From: Kineococcus mangrovi
GTDB lineage: Bacteria; Actinomycetota; Actinomycetes; Actinomycetales; Kineococcaceae
Length of the DNA: 64,000 nucleotides
NCBI RefSeq assembly: GCF_041320705.1
Contig: NZ_JBGGTQ010000010.1
Span: forward strand, 1 to 64,000
Direction of reading: 5' to 3'
Positions 7,901 to 14,861 of this stretch are shown here, one piece after another; within the stretch, counting starts at the first letter, position 1, and each line of letters opens with the position of its first letter. The position numbers were made by a program, and so were the translations under genes. Under the pieces are notes generated by a model. The model searched no databases and was not told the DNA's origin. It saw only the letters and a list, made by a program, of their open reading frames with translations.

Positions 7901-9711
7901 TGCGCGTGCTCGGCCCGCTGACGACCGCCGAGGTCGCCGCCCGCAGCGAGGGCGACGCGACGCGCTGGCTGGCGGGGCTGGAGGACGCGCGCCGGCTCAT
8001 CCGGGTCCGGATCGCCGGCCAGGAGCACTGGGCCGTCATCGAAGACGCCGGGCGCCTGCGCGACGGCCTGGGCACCCCGCTGCCCGTCGGCATCCCCGAG
8101 GCGTTCACCGAACCGGTGGCCGACCCGCTGGGCGAGCTGTTCGGGCGGTACGCCCGCACCCGCGCCCCGTTCACGGCGGCCGACGCCGCGGCCCGCTTCG
8201 GCGTGGGCCGGGCGGTGGCGCACGACGCCCTGCGCCGGTTGCAGGCCTCCGGGCGCCTCGTCGAGGGCGAGCTGCGCCCGGGCGGGACGGGGCTGGAGTT
8301 CTGCGACGCCGACGTCCTGCGCATCCTGCGCCGCCGCTCGCTGGCCGCGCTGCGCGCCGACGTCGAACCCGTCCCGCCCCGGGACCTGGCCCGCTTCCTG
8401 CCCGCCTGGCAGGGCGTGAGCACCGGACTGCGCCAGCGGATGCGCGGCGTCGACGGGGTGCTGCGGGTCGTGGAGCAGCTGGCCGGTGCGGTCGTGCCGG
8501 CCAGCGCCCTGGAACCGCTCGTCCTGGCCTCCCGCGTCGAAGGCTACGTGCCGTCGATGCTCGACGAGCTGACCGCGGCCGGGGAGGTCGTGTGGTCCGG
8601 TCACGGCAGCCTGCCCGGTGACGACGGGTGGGTCTCGCTGCACCCGGCCGACCTCGCCCCGCTGACCCTGCCGGACCCGGCCGAGGCCGACGTCGAGGTG
8701 GACACCGAGCTGCACCGGGCCGTCCTGGACGCGCTCGGTGGTGGGGGCGCGTACTTCTTCCGGGCCCTGTCCGAGGCGGTCGGCTCGAGCGACGACCCCG
8801 GGCTCACCGCGGTGCTGTGGGACCTGGTGTGGGCGGGCCGGCTGACCAACGACACCCTGGCGCCGTTGCGCAACCGCCTGAGCGGCCGCGGGGCCCACAA
8901 GCCGCGCGCGTCGGCGCCCCGGACGCGCTACGCCCGGCCCGGTCGCGCCCCCCGCGGCACCCGGCGCCTGGAACTGCCCTCCCGCGGCGGACCGCCGTCG
9001 GCGGCGGGACGCTGGTCGGCGCTGCCCGAGGTCGAGACCGACGCGACGGTGCGCGCGCACGCCAGCGCCGAGGTGCTGCTGGACCGGCACGGCGTCCTGA
9101 CCCGCGGCGCCGTCGGCAGCGAGCGCGTCCCCGGCGGGTTCGCGGCGGTCTACAAGGTGCTGTCGGCGTTCGAGGACGCCGGCCGGGCCCGCCGCGGGTA
9201 CTTCGTCGAGGGCCTCGGCGCGTCCCAGTTCGCCACGACGGGCGCGGTGGACCGGCTGCGGGACACGGCGAAACCGGTGGGCGGGGCGAGCCCGTCGCAG
9301 CGGCGCGGTGCGTCGGACACCGGGCCCGGTGCCCTCGTCCTGGCCGCGACCGACCCGGCGAACCCCTACGGCGCCGCCCTGGCGTGGCCCGAACGGCCCG
9401 AGGGCAGCGCCGGGGCGAGCGGGCACCGGCCGGGCCGCAAGGCGGGTGCCCTCGTCGTCCTCGTCGACGGCGAGCTCGCCCTGTACGTCGAGCGCGGGGG
9501 CCGGTCGGTGCTGTCCTGGACGGCGCAGGAGGACGTGCTGCAACCGGCGGCCGACGCCCTGGCCCTGGCCGTGCGCGACGGGGTGCTGGGCAAGCTGACC
9601 GTGGAGAAGGCCGACGGCAGCGGCGTCCTGGCCGCCGACTCCCCGCTGGGCCGGGCCCTGGAGGCCGCCGGGTTCCACGCGACGCCCCGCGGGCTGCGGA
9701 TCCGGAGCTGA
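4993..9711 (+). CDS. lhr: Lhr-family ATP-dependent DNA helicase, 1,572 aa
   Basis: A superfamily 2 helicase of the long Lhr type found in actinobacteria. Members translocate 3'-5' on single-stranded DNA and unwind RNA:DNA hybrids, and they are linked to DNA repair. Motif I (APTGSGKT) is at residues 58-65 and the motif II box DEVH at 182-185. SATVRP (motif III) follows, then a helicase C-terminal domain with STLVFSNSRR and a QRVGRAGH motif VI. The Lhr-specific winged-helix and beta-barrel parts follow, and the last about 700 residues form the C-terminal extension typical of full-length Lhr. The GTG at 4993 is chosen because the frame closes just upstream. The Nei-type glycosylase gene starts 3 bp after the stop, so a joint repair role is likely. 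Confidence 0.93.
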   Translation: MSTPRPAAAAADLSAPEVLGRFSEATRAWFTGAFEAPTPAQLGAWDAVSRGQHALVVAPTGSGKTLSAFLWALDGLAAEPVPEDKDHRCRVLYVSPLKALAVDVERNLRSPLTGIRQAAQRLGLPVPDVRVGVRSGDTSTEERRGFTRTPPDVLITTPESLFLLLTSKAREQLRGVRTVVLDEVHAMAGSKRGAHLAVSLERLDALVAAAGGEPTQRVGLSATVRPVQTVAEWVSGGRPVTVVQPPSTKEFDLRVVVPVEDMSDLDASGRGAEDPDDLTGQAAGDPRRASIWPHVEERIVDLVADHRSTLVFSNSRRLSERLTARLNEVWDERLNPEGEDGDTPAAPPAEVMGAAGHAQNRPPVLARAHHGSVSKEQRSLIEEDLKAGRLPAVVATSSLELGIDMGAVDLVVQVESPPSVASGLQRVGRAGHQVGAVSRGVLFPKFRGDLLQTAVVVERMRDGRIEELRVPANPLDVLAQQVVAMVAMDEWTVPDLLALAQRAAPFATLSRAVLDAVLDMLSGRYPSEEFAELRPRLVWDRVTDTLTGRPGAQRLAVTSGGTIPDRGLFGVFLASGEGPGRRVGELDEEMVYESRVGDVITLGSSAWRVEDITHDRVLVTPAPGQPGRLPFWHGEALGRPAELGRALGEFVRELGSLDGGFGGDAARERVLAAGLDDWATGNLLAYLTEQQEATRHVPDDRTIVVERFRDELGDWRICLHSPFGGQVHSPWALALGARMRERFGVDVQAMPADDGIVLRLPDLDLPEGQAPDVADLVALEANEVAELVTAEIGGSALFASRFRECASRALLLPRRQPGRRQPLWQQRQRAASLLQVASRFASFPIVLETVRECLSDVFDVTGLEQLMTDLAARKVRIVEVESPQPSPFARGLMFGYVAQFLYEGDSPLAERRAAALALDPSLLAELLGRGEGAALRDLLDPEAVQRTEDELQRLVPERRSTDAEDVADLLRVLGPLTTAEVAARSEGDATRWLAGLEDARRLIRVRIAGQEHWAVIEDAGRLRDGLGTPLPVGIPEAFTEPVADPLGELFGRYARTRAPFTAADAAARFGVGRAVAHDALRRLQASGRLVEGELRPGGTGLEFCDADVLRILRRRSLAALRADVEPVPPRDLARFLPAWQGVSTGLRQRMRGVDGVLRVVEQLAGAVVPASALEPLVLASRVEGYVPSMLDELTAAGEVVWSGHGSLPGDDGWVSLHPADLAPLTLPDPAEADVEVDTELHRAVLDALGGGGAYFFRALSEAVGSSDDPGLTAVLWDLVWAGRLTNDTLAPLRNRLSGRGAHKPRASAPRTRYARPGRAPRGTRRLELPSRGGPPSAAGRWSALPEVETDATVRAHASAEVLLDRHGVLTRGAVGSERVPGGFAAVYKVLSAFEDAGRARRGYFVEGLGASQFATTGAVDRLRDTAKPVGGASPSQRRGASDTGPGALVLAATDPANPYGAALAWPERPEGSAGASGHRPGRKAGALVVLVDGELALYVERGGRSVLSWTAQEDVLQPAADALALAVRDGVLGKLTVEKADGSGVLAADSPLGRALEAAGFHATPRGLRIRS

Positions 9712-9714
9712 GGG

Positions 9715-10617
9715 GTGCCCGAGGGAGACGTCGTCTGGCGCACCGCGCGGCGCCTGCACCGGGCCCTGGCCGGCCGAGAGCTCACCGCGAGCGACCTGCG
9801 CTGGCCGAGCCTGGCCACGGTCGACCTCACCGGCCGCAAGGTCGTCGAGGTCGTCAGCGCCGGCAAGCACCTCCTGACGCGCATCGCGGCCGGCCCGGCG
9901 CTCGACGGGACCCAGGACCCGGCCCTCACGCTGCACAGCCACCTGCGGATGGAGGGGTCCTGGTACGTCGAGCGGACCGGTGACCCCCGCGGGCGCCGCT
10001 CGGCCTCCGGTGTCCGCGCCGTGCTCGGCACCGACGTGTGGACGGCCGTGGGCCACAAGCTGGGGATGCTCGACCTGGTGACCACCGACCGCGAGGACGA
10101 GCTCGTCGGCCACCTCGGCCCGGACCTGCTGGGTCCGGGCTGGGACCCGGGCGAGGCCGGTCGCCGGCTCCTCGCCGACCCCGACCGCGAGCTGGGGGCG
10201 GCGCTGCTGGACCAACGCGTCCTGGCCGGGGTGGGCACGTTCTACCTGGCCGAGGCGTGCTTCCTGGCCCGGCTCACGCCCTGGTCGCCGGTGCGGGACC
10301 TGGAGGACCCGGCGGCCTTCGTGGCGCTGGTGCACCGGCTGCTGGACCTCAACAAGGACCGCGCCGACCAGGTGACCACGGGCGACCTGCGCCGGGGCCG
10401 GCAGAACTACGCCCACGCCCGCTCGGGGCTGCCGTGCCTACGGTGCGGCGCCACCGTGCGGGTGGCGGTGATCGGGGACCCGCCGCAGGACCGGACGGCG
10501 TTCTACTGCCCCGGCTGCCAGCGCGGCCCCGCCCCGACGGACGACGGCCGGCCGCAGCGCCCGCTGGGCAGCTCCAGCCGGCCGCAGGCCGCGCGCACCT
10601 ACCGCACGCGGAAGTGA
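9715..10617 (+). CDS. nei: Fpg/Nei-family DNA glycosylase/AP lyase, 300 aa
   Basis: This enzyme excises oxidised bases and cleaves the abasic site. The catalytic N-terminus is intact: after Met removal Pro2 is the Schiff-base nucleophile, followed by Glu3 (MPEGDVVWR, the Nei rather than Fpg pattern). The helix-two-turn-helix with LDQRVLAGVGTFY (about residues 163-176) and the C-terminal zinc finger (Cys241, Cys244, Cys265, Cys268) are present. The GTG start lies 3 bp after the Lhr stop, so the two are very probably cotranscribed. This pairing is recurrent in actinobacteria. Specificity between Nei1- and Nei2-like enzymes cannot be settled here. Confidence 0.92.
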   Translation: MPEGDVVWRTARRLHRALAGRELTASDLRWPSLATVDLTGRKVVEVVSAGKHLLTRIAAGPALDGTQDPALTLHSHLRMEGSWYVERTGDPRGRRSASGVRAVLGTDVWTAVGHKLGMLDLVTTDREDELVGHLGPDLLGPGWDPGEAGRRLLADPDRELGAALLDQRVLAGVGTFYLAEACFLARLTPWSPVRDLEDPAAFVALVHRLLDLNKDRADQVTTGDLRRGRQNYAHARSGLPCLRCGATVRVAVIGDPPQDRTAFYCPGCQRGPAPTDDGRPQRPLGSSSRPQAARTYRTRK

Positions 10618-10624
10618 CCCGGGC

Positions 10625-11149
10625 TCAGGCCGCCGGGATGAGGCGTCGGCGCACGATGAGCTCCAGCTCGGCCGGCAGGCCCTCGAGCTCGACGGAGAAC
10701 TCCCGGCTCGGCACCTCCCCGAGGGCGGAGTCGATGGCGTGGTCGACGACCGAGTCGACGGCCTGCTCGACGATCGAGTCCAGATCGGTGTCGAGGGCGC
10801 TGCCGGGGGCGTCGGCCGCCTCGGCCCGGTCGGCCACCTCGGGGCTGATGGGGCGGGGTGCCGCGGGGGTCGGGACGATCCCCTCGGCGGCGTAGCGACG
10901 ACGTGCGCCCGGGCCCTCCTCGTCGGCGATGCGCCGCGTCACCTCGCCCAGGACCTCGGACAGGGGCACGTCCAGGGCGGTGCAGATGGAGGCCAGCAGT
11001 TCGCTGGAGGCCTCCTTCTGGCCGCGTTCGACCTCGCTGAGGTACCCCAGGGACACCCGGGCCGTCGAGGAGACCTCGCGCAGGGTGCGCTGCTGCCCGC
11101 GCCGTTCGTCACGCAGCACGTCACCGATCGTCCGGCGGAGCACGACCAT
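10625..11149 (-). CDS. clgR: ClgR-type XRE-family transcriptional activator, 174 aa
   Basis: A Cro/C1-type helix-turn-helix regulator. Residues 5-70 carry the near-invariant ClgR HTH ([50 protein letters not shown]). In actinobacteria ClgR activates clpP, clpC and other proteolysis or envelope-stress genes, and is itself degraded by Clp. The variable acidic linker (residues about 85-150) and the short C-terminal segment ending [11 protein letters not shown] are as in the family. The ATG at 11149 has a GGGAGG ribosome site; the longer in-frame extension upstream is not conserved-looking. It stands next to cinA-pgsA-rimO, the usual arrangement. Confidence 0.9.
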   Translation of the reverse strand: MVVLRRTIGDVLRDERRGQQRTLREVSSTARVSLGYLSEVERGQKEASSELLASICTALDVPLSEVLGEVTRRIADEEGPGARRRYAAEGIVPTPAAPRPISPEVADRAEAADAPGSALDTDLDSIVEQAVDSVVDHAIDSALGEVPSREFSVELEGLPAELELIVRRRLIPAA

Positions 11150-11300
11150 GCGACGGCCTCCCTCAGGGAGTCGAGGTGGCAGTCCGCGCAACGCCGGTCG
11201 TCCGTCCGGACCTGCTCGGTGGCTGCCTGTGGTGGAACCACCACCGTACCCCGGACGGGGCGCGGAGGTGGTGGTGGGAACGGAGTTGCGCACGTCTGGC

Positions 11301-11825
11301 TCAACTCCCCGCGGGGTCGTCGTGTTCCTCCGCGGGGGCGGCGAGCAGGGCCGCGAGCTCGGCCAGGACCGCGCGCACCGTCTCCCGGCGGACCGCGGGC
11401 CGCTCGCCCGGCACGTCGAGCCGCACGTGCCGGGCCCCACCGGGCAGCTCGTCGGCCGCCAGCCCGACGAAGACCGTCCCCGCGGGGAAGCCGTCGGCCG
11501 GGCCCGGTCCGGCGACGCCCGTCGTGGCCAGGCCGACGTCGGCACCCAGCACTCGGCGGGCACCGCGGGCCATCTGCTCGGCGACGGCGCCGTCGACGGG
11601 ACCGGTGCGCGCGAGGGCCGCGGCGTCGACCCCGAGGACGCTCACCTTCAGCGCGGTGGCGTAGGCCACGACGCCGCCGCGGACGACGGCCGAGGCGCCC
11701 GGGACGTCGACGAGGGTCGCGCACAGCAGGCCGCCGGTCAGCGACTCGGCCGTGGCGACGGTACGACCGGCGGCGGTCAGCGCCGCGACCACCGCGTGCG
11801 CGTCGGCGGCGGGGCCGGCCGTCAC
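11301..11825 (-). CDS. CinA C-terminal domain protein (NMN deamidase type), 174 aa
   Basis: A stand-alone CinA-C/PncC domain that in characterised homologues hydrolyses nicotinamide mononucleotide to nicotinate mononucleotide in the pyridine nucleotide salvage cycle. Recognisable motifs are [24 protein letters not shown] near the N-terminus, [17 protein letters not shown], and [12 protein letters not shown]. The N-terminal MoCF domain of full-length CinA is absent, as is normal in actinobacteria. The GTG at 11825 overlaps the pgsA stop by 4 bp (GTGA), indicating translational coupling. Confidence 0.88.
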   Translation of the reverse strand: MTAGPAADAHAVVAALTAAGRTVATAESLTGGLLCATLVDVPGASAVVRGGVVAYATALKVSVLGVDAAALARTGPVDGAVAEQMARGARRVLGADVGLATTGVAGPGPADGFPAGTVFVGLAADELPGGARHVRLDVPGERPAVRRETVRAVLAELAALLAAPAEEHDDPAGS

Positions 11826-12394
11826 GGGCGCAGGAGCCTGGCCCCGGCGACGAAGTACGCCCAGGCGCTCCAGACCGTCAGGACGACCGCGACCGCCATG
11901 ACGGCCAGGCACAGCGGGTCCAGCGCGGCGGGCAGCGGCAGGACGAACAGCCCCACGGCGACCGTCTGCACGACCGTCTTGATCTTGCCGCCCTTGGCGG
12001 CGGGGATGACCCCGCGGCGGATGACGATGAAGCGCAGCAGGGTGACGAGCAGCTCGCGGGCGAGGATGACCACGGTCATCCACCACCACAGCCGTCCCTG
12101 CAGGGACAGGACGAGCAGGCCGGCGCCGATGAGCGCCTTGTCCGCGATGGGGTCGGCGATCTTGCCGAAGTCGGAGACGACCTCCCAGCGGCGGGCCAGG
12201 TGCCCGTCGTAGCGGTCGGTGATGCTGGCGGCGACGAAGACGACCGTCGCGGCGAGCCGCCAGCGCCAGTTCGTGCCGCCGTCGGCGGCCAGGAACCAGA
12301 CGAACACCGGCACGAAGACGATCCGCAGCACCGTCAGCGCGTTCGGCAGGTGCACCCGGTGCGTGTTCCAGTGCAGACCCGCCTTGGTGCTCAT
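11822..12394 (-). CDS. pgsA: CDP-diacylglycerol-glycerol-3-phosphate 3-phosphatidyltransferase, 190 aa
   Basis: A membrane enzyme of the CDP-alcohol phosphotransferase family. It makes phosphatidylglycerol phosphate, the committed step to phosphatidylglycerol and cardiolipin. The full catalytic motif D-x2-D-G-x2-A-R-...-G-x3-D-x3-D is present with Asp60, Asp63, Asp81 and Asp85. About six membrane segments surround it. The ATG at 12394 overlaps the rimO stop by 4 bp and the stop overlaps cinA by 4 bp, so rimO-pgsA-cinA behave as one operon. A phosphatidylinositol synthase is the main alternative, but the gene order favours PgsA. Confidence 0.9.
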   Translation of the reverse strand: MSTKAGLHWNTHRVHLPNALTVLRIVFVPVFVWFLAADGGTNWRWRLAATVVFVAASITDRYDGHLARRWEVVSDFGKIADPIADKALIGAGLLVLSLQGRLWWWMTVVILARELLVTLLRFIVIRRGVIPAAKGGKIKTVVQTVAVGLFVLPLPAALDPLCLAVMAVAVVLTVWSAWAYFVAGARLLRP

Positions 12395-13857
12395 GCCCCG
12401 ACCGTAGTCCCCACCAGCGGCTCCGCGAGGAGGTCGGCCCCGGCGACCCCCGTGACCCGGGCGCGCACGACGTCGCCGACGGCGACCGTCACGCCCGGCG
12501 GCAGGTCCAGCTCGGTCTCGCCGTCGACGTCCGGTCCCTGGTGGGCGGCGCGGCCGACGACGTGCGGGTCGCCGTCCTCGTCCACGACGGACTCCACGAG
12601 CACCTCGACGACCTCCCCGAGCCGTTCCTCGGCGCGCTGGGCGACCAGCTCCTCGACGAGGCGGCTGACGCGGTCGGCGCGGGCGGCGACGACGTCCTCG
12701 GGCAGCTTCCCCTCGAGGGTCGCAGCCTCCGTGCCGTCCTCGTCGGAGTAGCCGAAGACCCCGACGACGTCGAGCCGGGCGCGTTCGAGGAAGGAGCACA
12801 GCTCCTCGACGTCGTCCTCGGTCTCCCCGGGGAAGCCGACGATGACGTTGGACCGCACGCCCGCGGTCGGGAACCGTTCGCGCACCTGCTCCAGCAGGGC
12901 CAGGAAGGCGTCGGTGCTGCCGAAGCGGCGCATGCGGCGCAGCACGTTCGGCGCGGAGTGCTGGAACGACAGGTCGAAGTACGGCACGACCCCGGGCGTG
13001 GCGGTCAGGGCGTCCAGCAGACCGGGACGGACCTCGGCCGGCTGCAGGTAGGAGACGCGGACCCGCTCGATGCCCTCCACGGCGGCGACCTGCGGCAACA
13101 GGGCCTCCAGCGCCCGCAGGTCCCCGAGGTCCTTGCCGTAGGAGGTGGTGTTCTCGCTGACGAGGAAGACCTCCTTGACGCCCTGCCCGGCCAGCCACCG
13201 CGTCTCGGCGAGGACCTCGCCCGCGGGCCGGGAGACGAAGGACCCGCGGAAGGCGGGGATGGCGCAGAACGAGCAGCGGCGGTCGCAGCCCGCCGCGATC
13301 TTGACCGGCGCCCACGGGCCCGAGCCGAGCCGTCGGCGCACGACCCGCGGACCGCTCGCGGGGGCCAGGCCCTCCGGCAGGTCGGGTTCGGCGACGGTGG
13401 TGGCGGCACGGGCGGCCTGCCGGTCGGCCGGGGCCAGCGGCAGCAGCGTGCGGCGGTCGCGCGGGACGTGGGACTCGCGCGCCTCGCCGTGCAGGATCGC
13501 CTCGAGGTGGCTCGACAGGTCCCCGTAGGAGTCGAACCCGAGGACGGCGTCGGCCTCGGGCAGGGACTCGGCGAGGTCCTTGCCGTAGCGCTCGGCCATG
13601 CACCCGACCGCGACGACGGCCTTCGTCCGCCCCGCCTCCTTGAGGTCGGCCGCGGCCAGGACCGTGTCGATGGAGTCCTTCTTGGCCTGCTCGACGAACC
13701 CGCAGGTGTTGACGACCGCCACGTCGGCGCCGTCCGCGTCCTCGACCAGGGTCCAGCCGGCGTCGGCGAGGCGCCCGGCGAGCTCCTCGGAGTCGACGTC
13801 GTTGCGGGCGCAGCCGAGGGTCACCAGGGCGACGGAACGGGTGGGGGTGGCGGGCAC
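12391..13857 (-). CDS. rimO: Ribosomal protein S12 methylthiotransferase RimO, 488 aa
   Basis: A radical-SAM methylthiotransferase that modifies the conserved aspartate of ribosomal protein S12. The N-terminal UPF0004 cluster cysteines are Cys16, Cys52 and Cys86. The radical-SAM motif CDRRCSFC has Cys191, Cys195 and Cys198. A C-terminal TRAM domain follows (about residues 415-485). Spacing and the [12 protein letters not shown] context fit RimO rather than the tRNA enzyme MiaB. The GTG at 13857 has no Shine-Dalgarno sequence but has a TACCCT box 6 nt upstream, suggesting a leaderless first gene of the rimO-pgsA-cinA operon. Confidence 0.93.
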   Translation of the reverse strand: MPATPTRSVALVTLGCARNDVDSEELAGRLADAGWTLVEDADGADVAVVNTCGFVEQAKKDSIDTVLAAADLKEAGRTKAVVAVGCMAERYGKDLAESLPEADAVLGFDSYGDLSSHLEAILHGEARESHVPRDRRTLLPLAPADRQAARAATTVAEPDLPEGLAPASGPRVVRRRLGSGPWAPVKIAAGCDRRCSFCAIPAFRGSFVSRPAGEVLAETRWLAGQGVKEVFLVSENTTSYGKDLGDLRALEALLPQVAAVEGIERVRVSYLQPAEVRPGLLDALTATPGVVPYFDLSFQHSAPNVLRRMRRFGSTDAFLALLEQVRERFPTAGVRSNVIVGFPGETEDDVEELCSFLERARLDVVGVFGYSDEDGTEAATLEGKLPEDVVAARADRVSRLVEELVAQRAEERLGEVVEVLVESVVDEDGDPHVVGRAAHQGPDVDGETELDLPPGVTVAVGDVVRARVTGVAGADLLAEPLVGTTVGA

Positions 13858-13863
13858 CGATCC

Positions 13864-13869
13864 AGGGTA
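13864..13869 (-). promoter_or_regulatory. Predicted -10 box, leaderless start of rimO
   Basis: On the minus strand TACCCT ends 6 nt before the GTG of rimO. No ribosome-binding sequence lies between them. Confidence 0.5.
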
Positions 13870-13924
13870 CGTGGCCCCGGACCCGGTCCCGCCCGACCGC
13901 GGGGTCAGGCGCGCTCAGGCCCGC

Positions 13925-14746
13925 TCAGGCGGTGCGGGGCCGCGGGGCGTGCGGGGGCTGGGCCCGCGCCACCTCCCCCACGTCGGGGGCCCCGGGCGCG
14001 GGCGCGTCCGGCGCGTGCGGGGCGGGGGGACCGACGCGCGACGGGTCGGCGTCGCGGGCGGGTTCGGGAGCGTGCGGGTGGTCCAGGGACGCCCCCTCCT
14101 CCAGGAGCGCGCGCATGGGCCGGGTGGGCCGGAACCAGCCCCCGTCCGGCGGCAGGGCCGTCAGCCGGGTGCGGCCCAGGGAGACCTGGAACGAGCCCGG
14201 CACGTCCTCGAGGTCGACGAACTCGATGAGCGGGGACTCCTGCGCGTAGCCGGCGACCTCCGCGAACGACAGCACCACCACGCGCACCCCCGCGCGGTGC
14301 AGCTCCTCCAGGGGGGCCAGGAAGTTGCGCCCGTCCCCGCTGGCCACGACCACGCGGCGCAGCCGGTGGCTGGCCCGGCGGGAGGCGATGTGCTGCAGCA
14401 TCGCGTCGTCGACGTCGTCCTCGGGGTGCACCTTGGGCCGGGCGAACACGGCGTACCCGAAGTTGCGCAGCGCTTCGATCCAGCCCCGCAGCGACACCGC
14501 GCTCGTCGGGTGGACGTTGGTGAACACGCAGCCCTCGACCTCGTGGTCGGCGGCCTCGGCGAGGAACCAGCGGGCGATGGCGTCGAAGCGCGGGCGGTCC
14601 GAGGACGCCGGCCGCGACCCGAGGATCGAGGACAGCGTCATGTCGATGTTCGGTGCGTCCCAGACGAGGAGGTCGAGGTCTCGGCGCTCGCCGTCGCGGC
14701 GATCGCCGGGCAGCCGGACGGGCTCGGTGGGTCGGGGCGCGTCCAT
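13925..14746 (-). CDS. NYN-domain protein (predicted RNase), 273 aa
   Basis: A PIN-like NYN domain protein, a family of predicted metal-dependent ribonucleases. The domain begins LLVWDAPNIDMTLSSILG (about residue 25), where Asp and Asn are the expected acidic and polar active-site residues. It continues with VHPEDDVDDAMLQHIA and VVVASGDGRNFLAPLEEL, whose acidic residues complete the metal site. The last about 60 residues are rich in Pro and Ala and probably disordered. Actinobacterial homologues commonly lie between rimO and ftsK, as here. The substrate is unknown. The ATG at 14746 has a TAACTT box 6 nt upstream. Confidence 0.82.
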   Translation of the reverse strand: MDAPRPTEPVRLPGDRRDGERRDLDLLVWDAPNIDMTLSSILGSRPASSDRPRFDAIARWFLAEAADHEVEGCVFTNVHPTSAVSLRGWIEALRNFGYAVFARPKVHPEDDVDDAMLQHIASRRASHRLRRVVVASGDGRNFLAPLEELHRAGVRVVVLSFAEVAGYAQESPLIEFVDLEDVPGSFQVSLGRTRLTALPPDGGWFRPTRPMRALLEEGASLDHPHAPEPARDADPSRVGPPAPHAPDAPAPGAPDVGEVARAQPPHAPRPRTA

Positions 14747-14752
14747 GGTTCA

Positions 14753-14758
14753 AAGTTA
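14753..14758 (-). promoter_or_regulatory. Predicted -10 box, leaderless start of the NYN gene
   Basis: TAACTT on the minus strand ends 6 nt before the ATG. Immediately upstream is an inverted repeat, CACGGAGAG (14759-14767) and CTCTCCGTG (14793-14801), placed over the -35 region and suited to an operator. Its regulator is unknown. Confidence 0.45.
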
Positions 14759-14812
14759 CACGGAGAGTCACCGACAGGCGACGCCTTGCTCGCTCTCCGT
14801 GACGTGTCGTCG

Positions 14813-14861
14813 CCCCCGGCTCGGCCTCGTCGACGCCACCCGCGCCGAGGCCGAGCGGGGG
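14813..14861 (-). terminator. Hairpin terminator after ftsK
   Basis: The arms 14813-14829 and 14846-14861 pair over 16 bp with one bulged base and a 16-nt loop. The structure abuts the ftsK stop (14862-14864), so it would end the ftsK transcript before the NYN gene. Confidence 0.6.

Noticed and set aside
7270-10416. 1,048-codon minus-strand frame opposite lhr and nei
   Set aside because: Low-complexity Gly/Arg/Pro/Gln content with no motif; a shadow of the two plus-strand genes.
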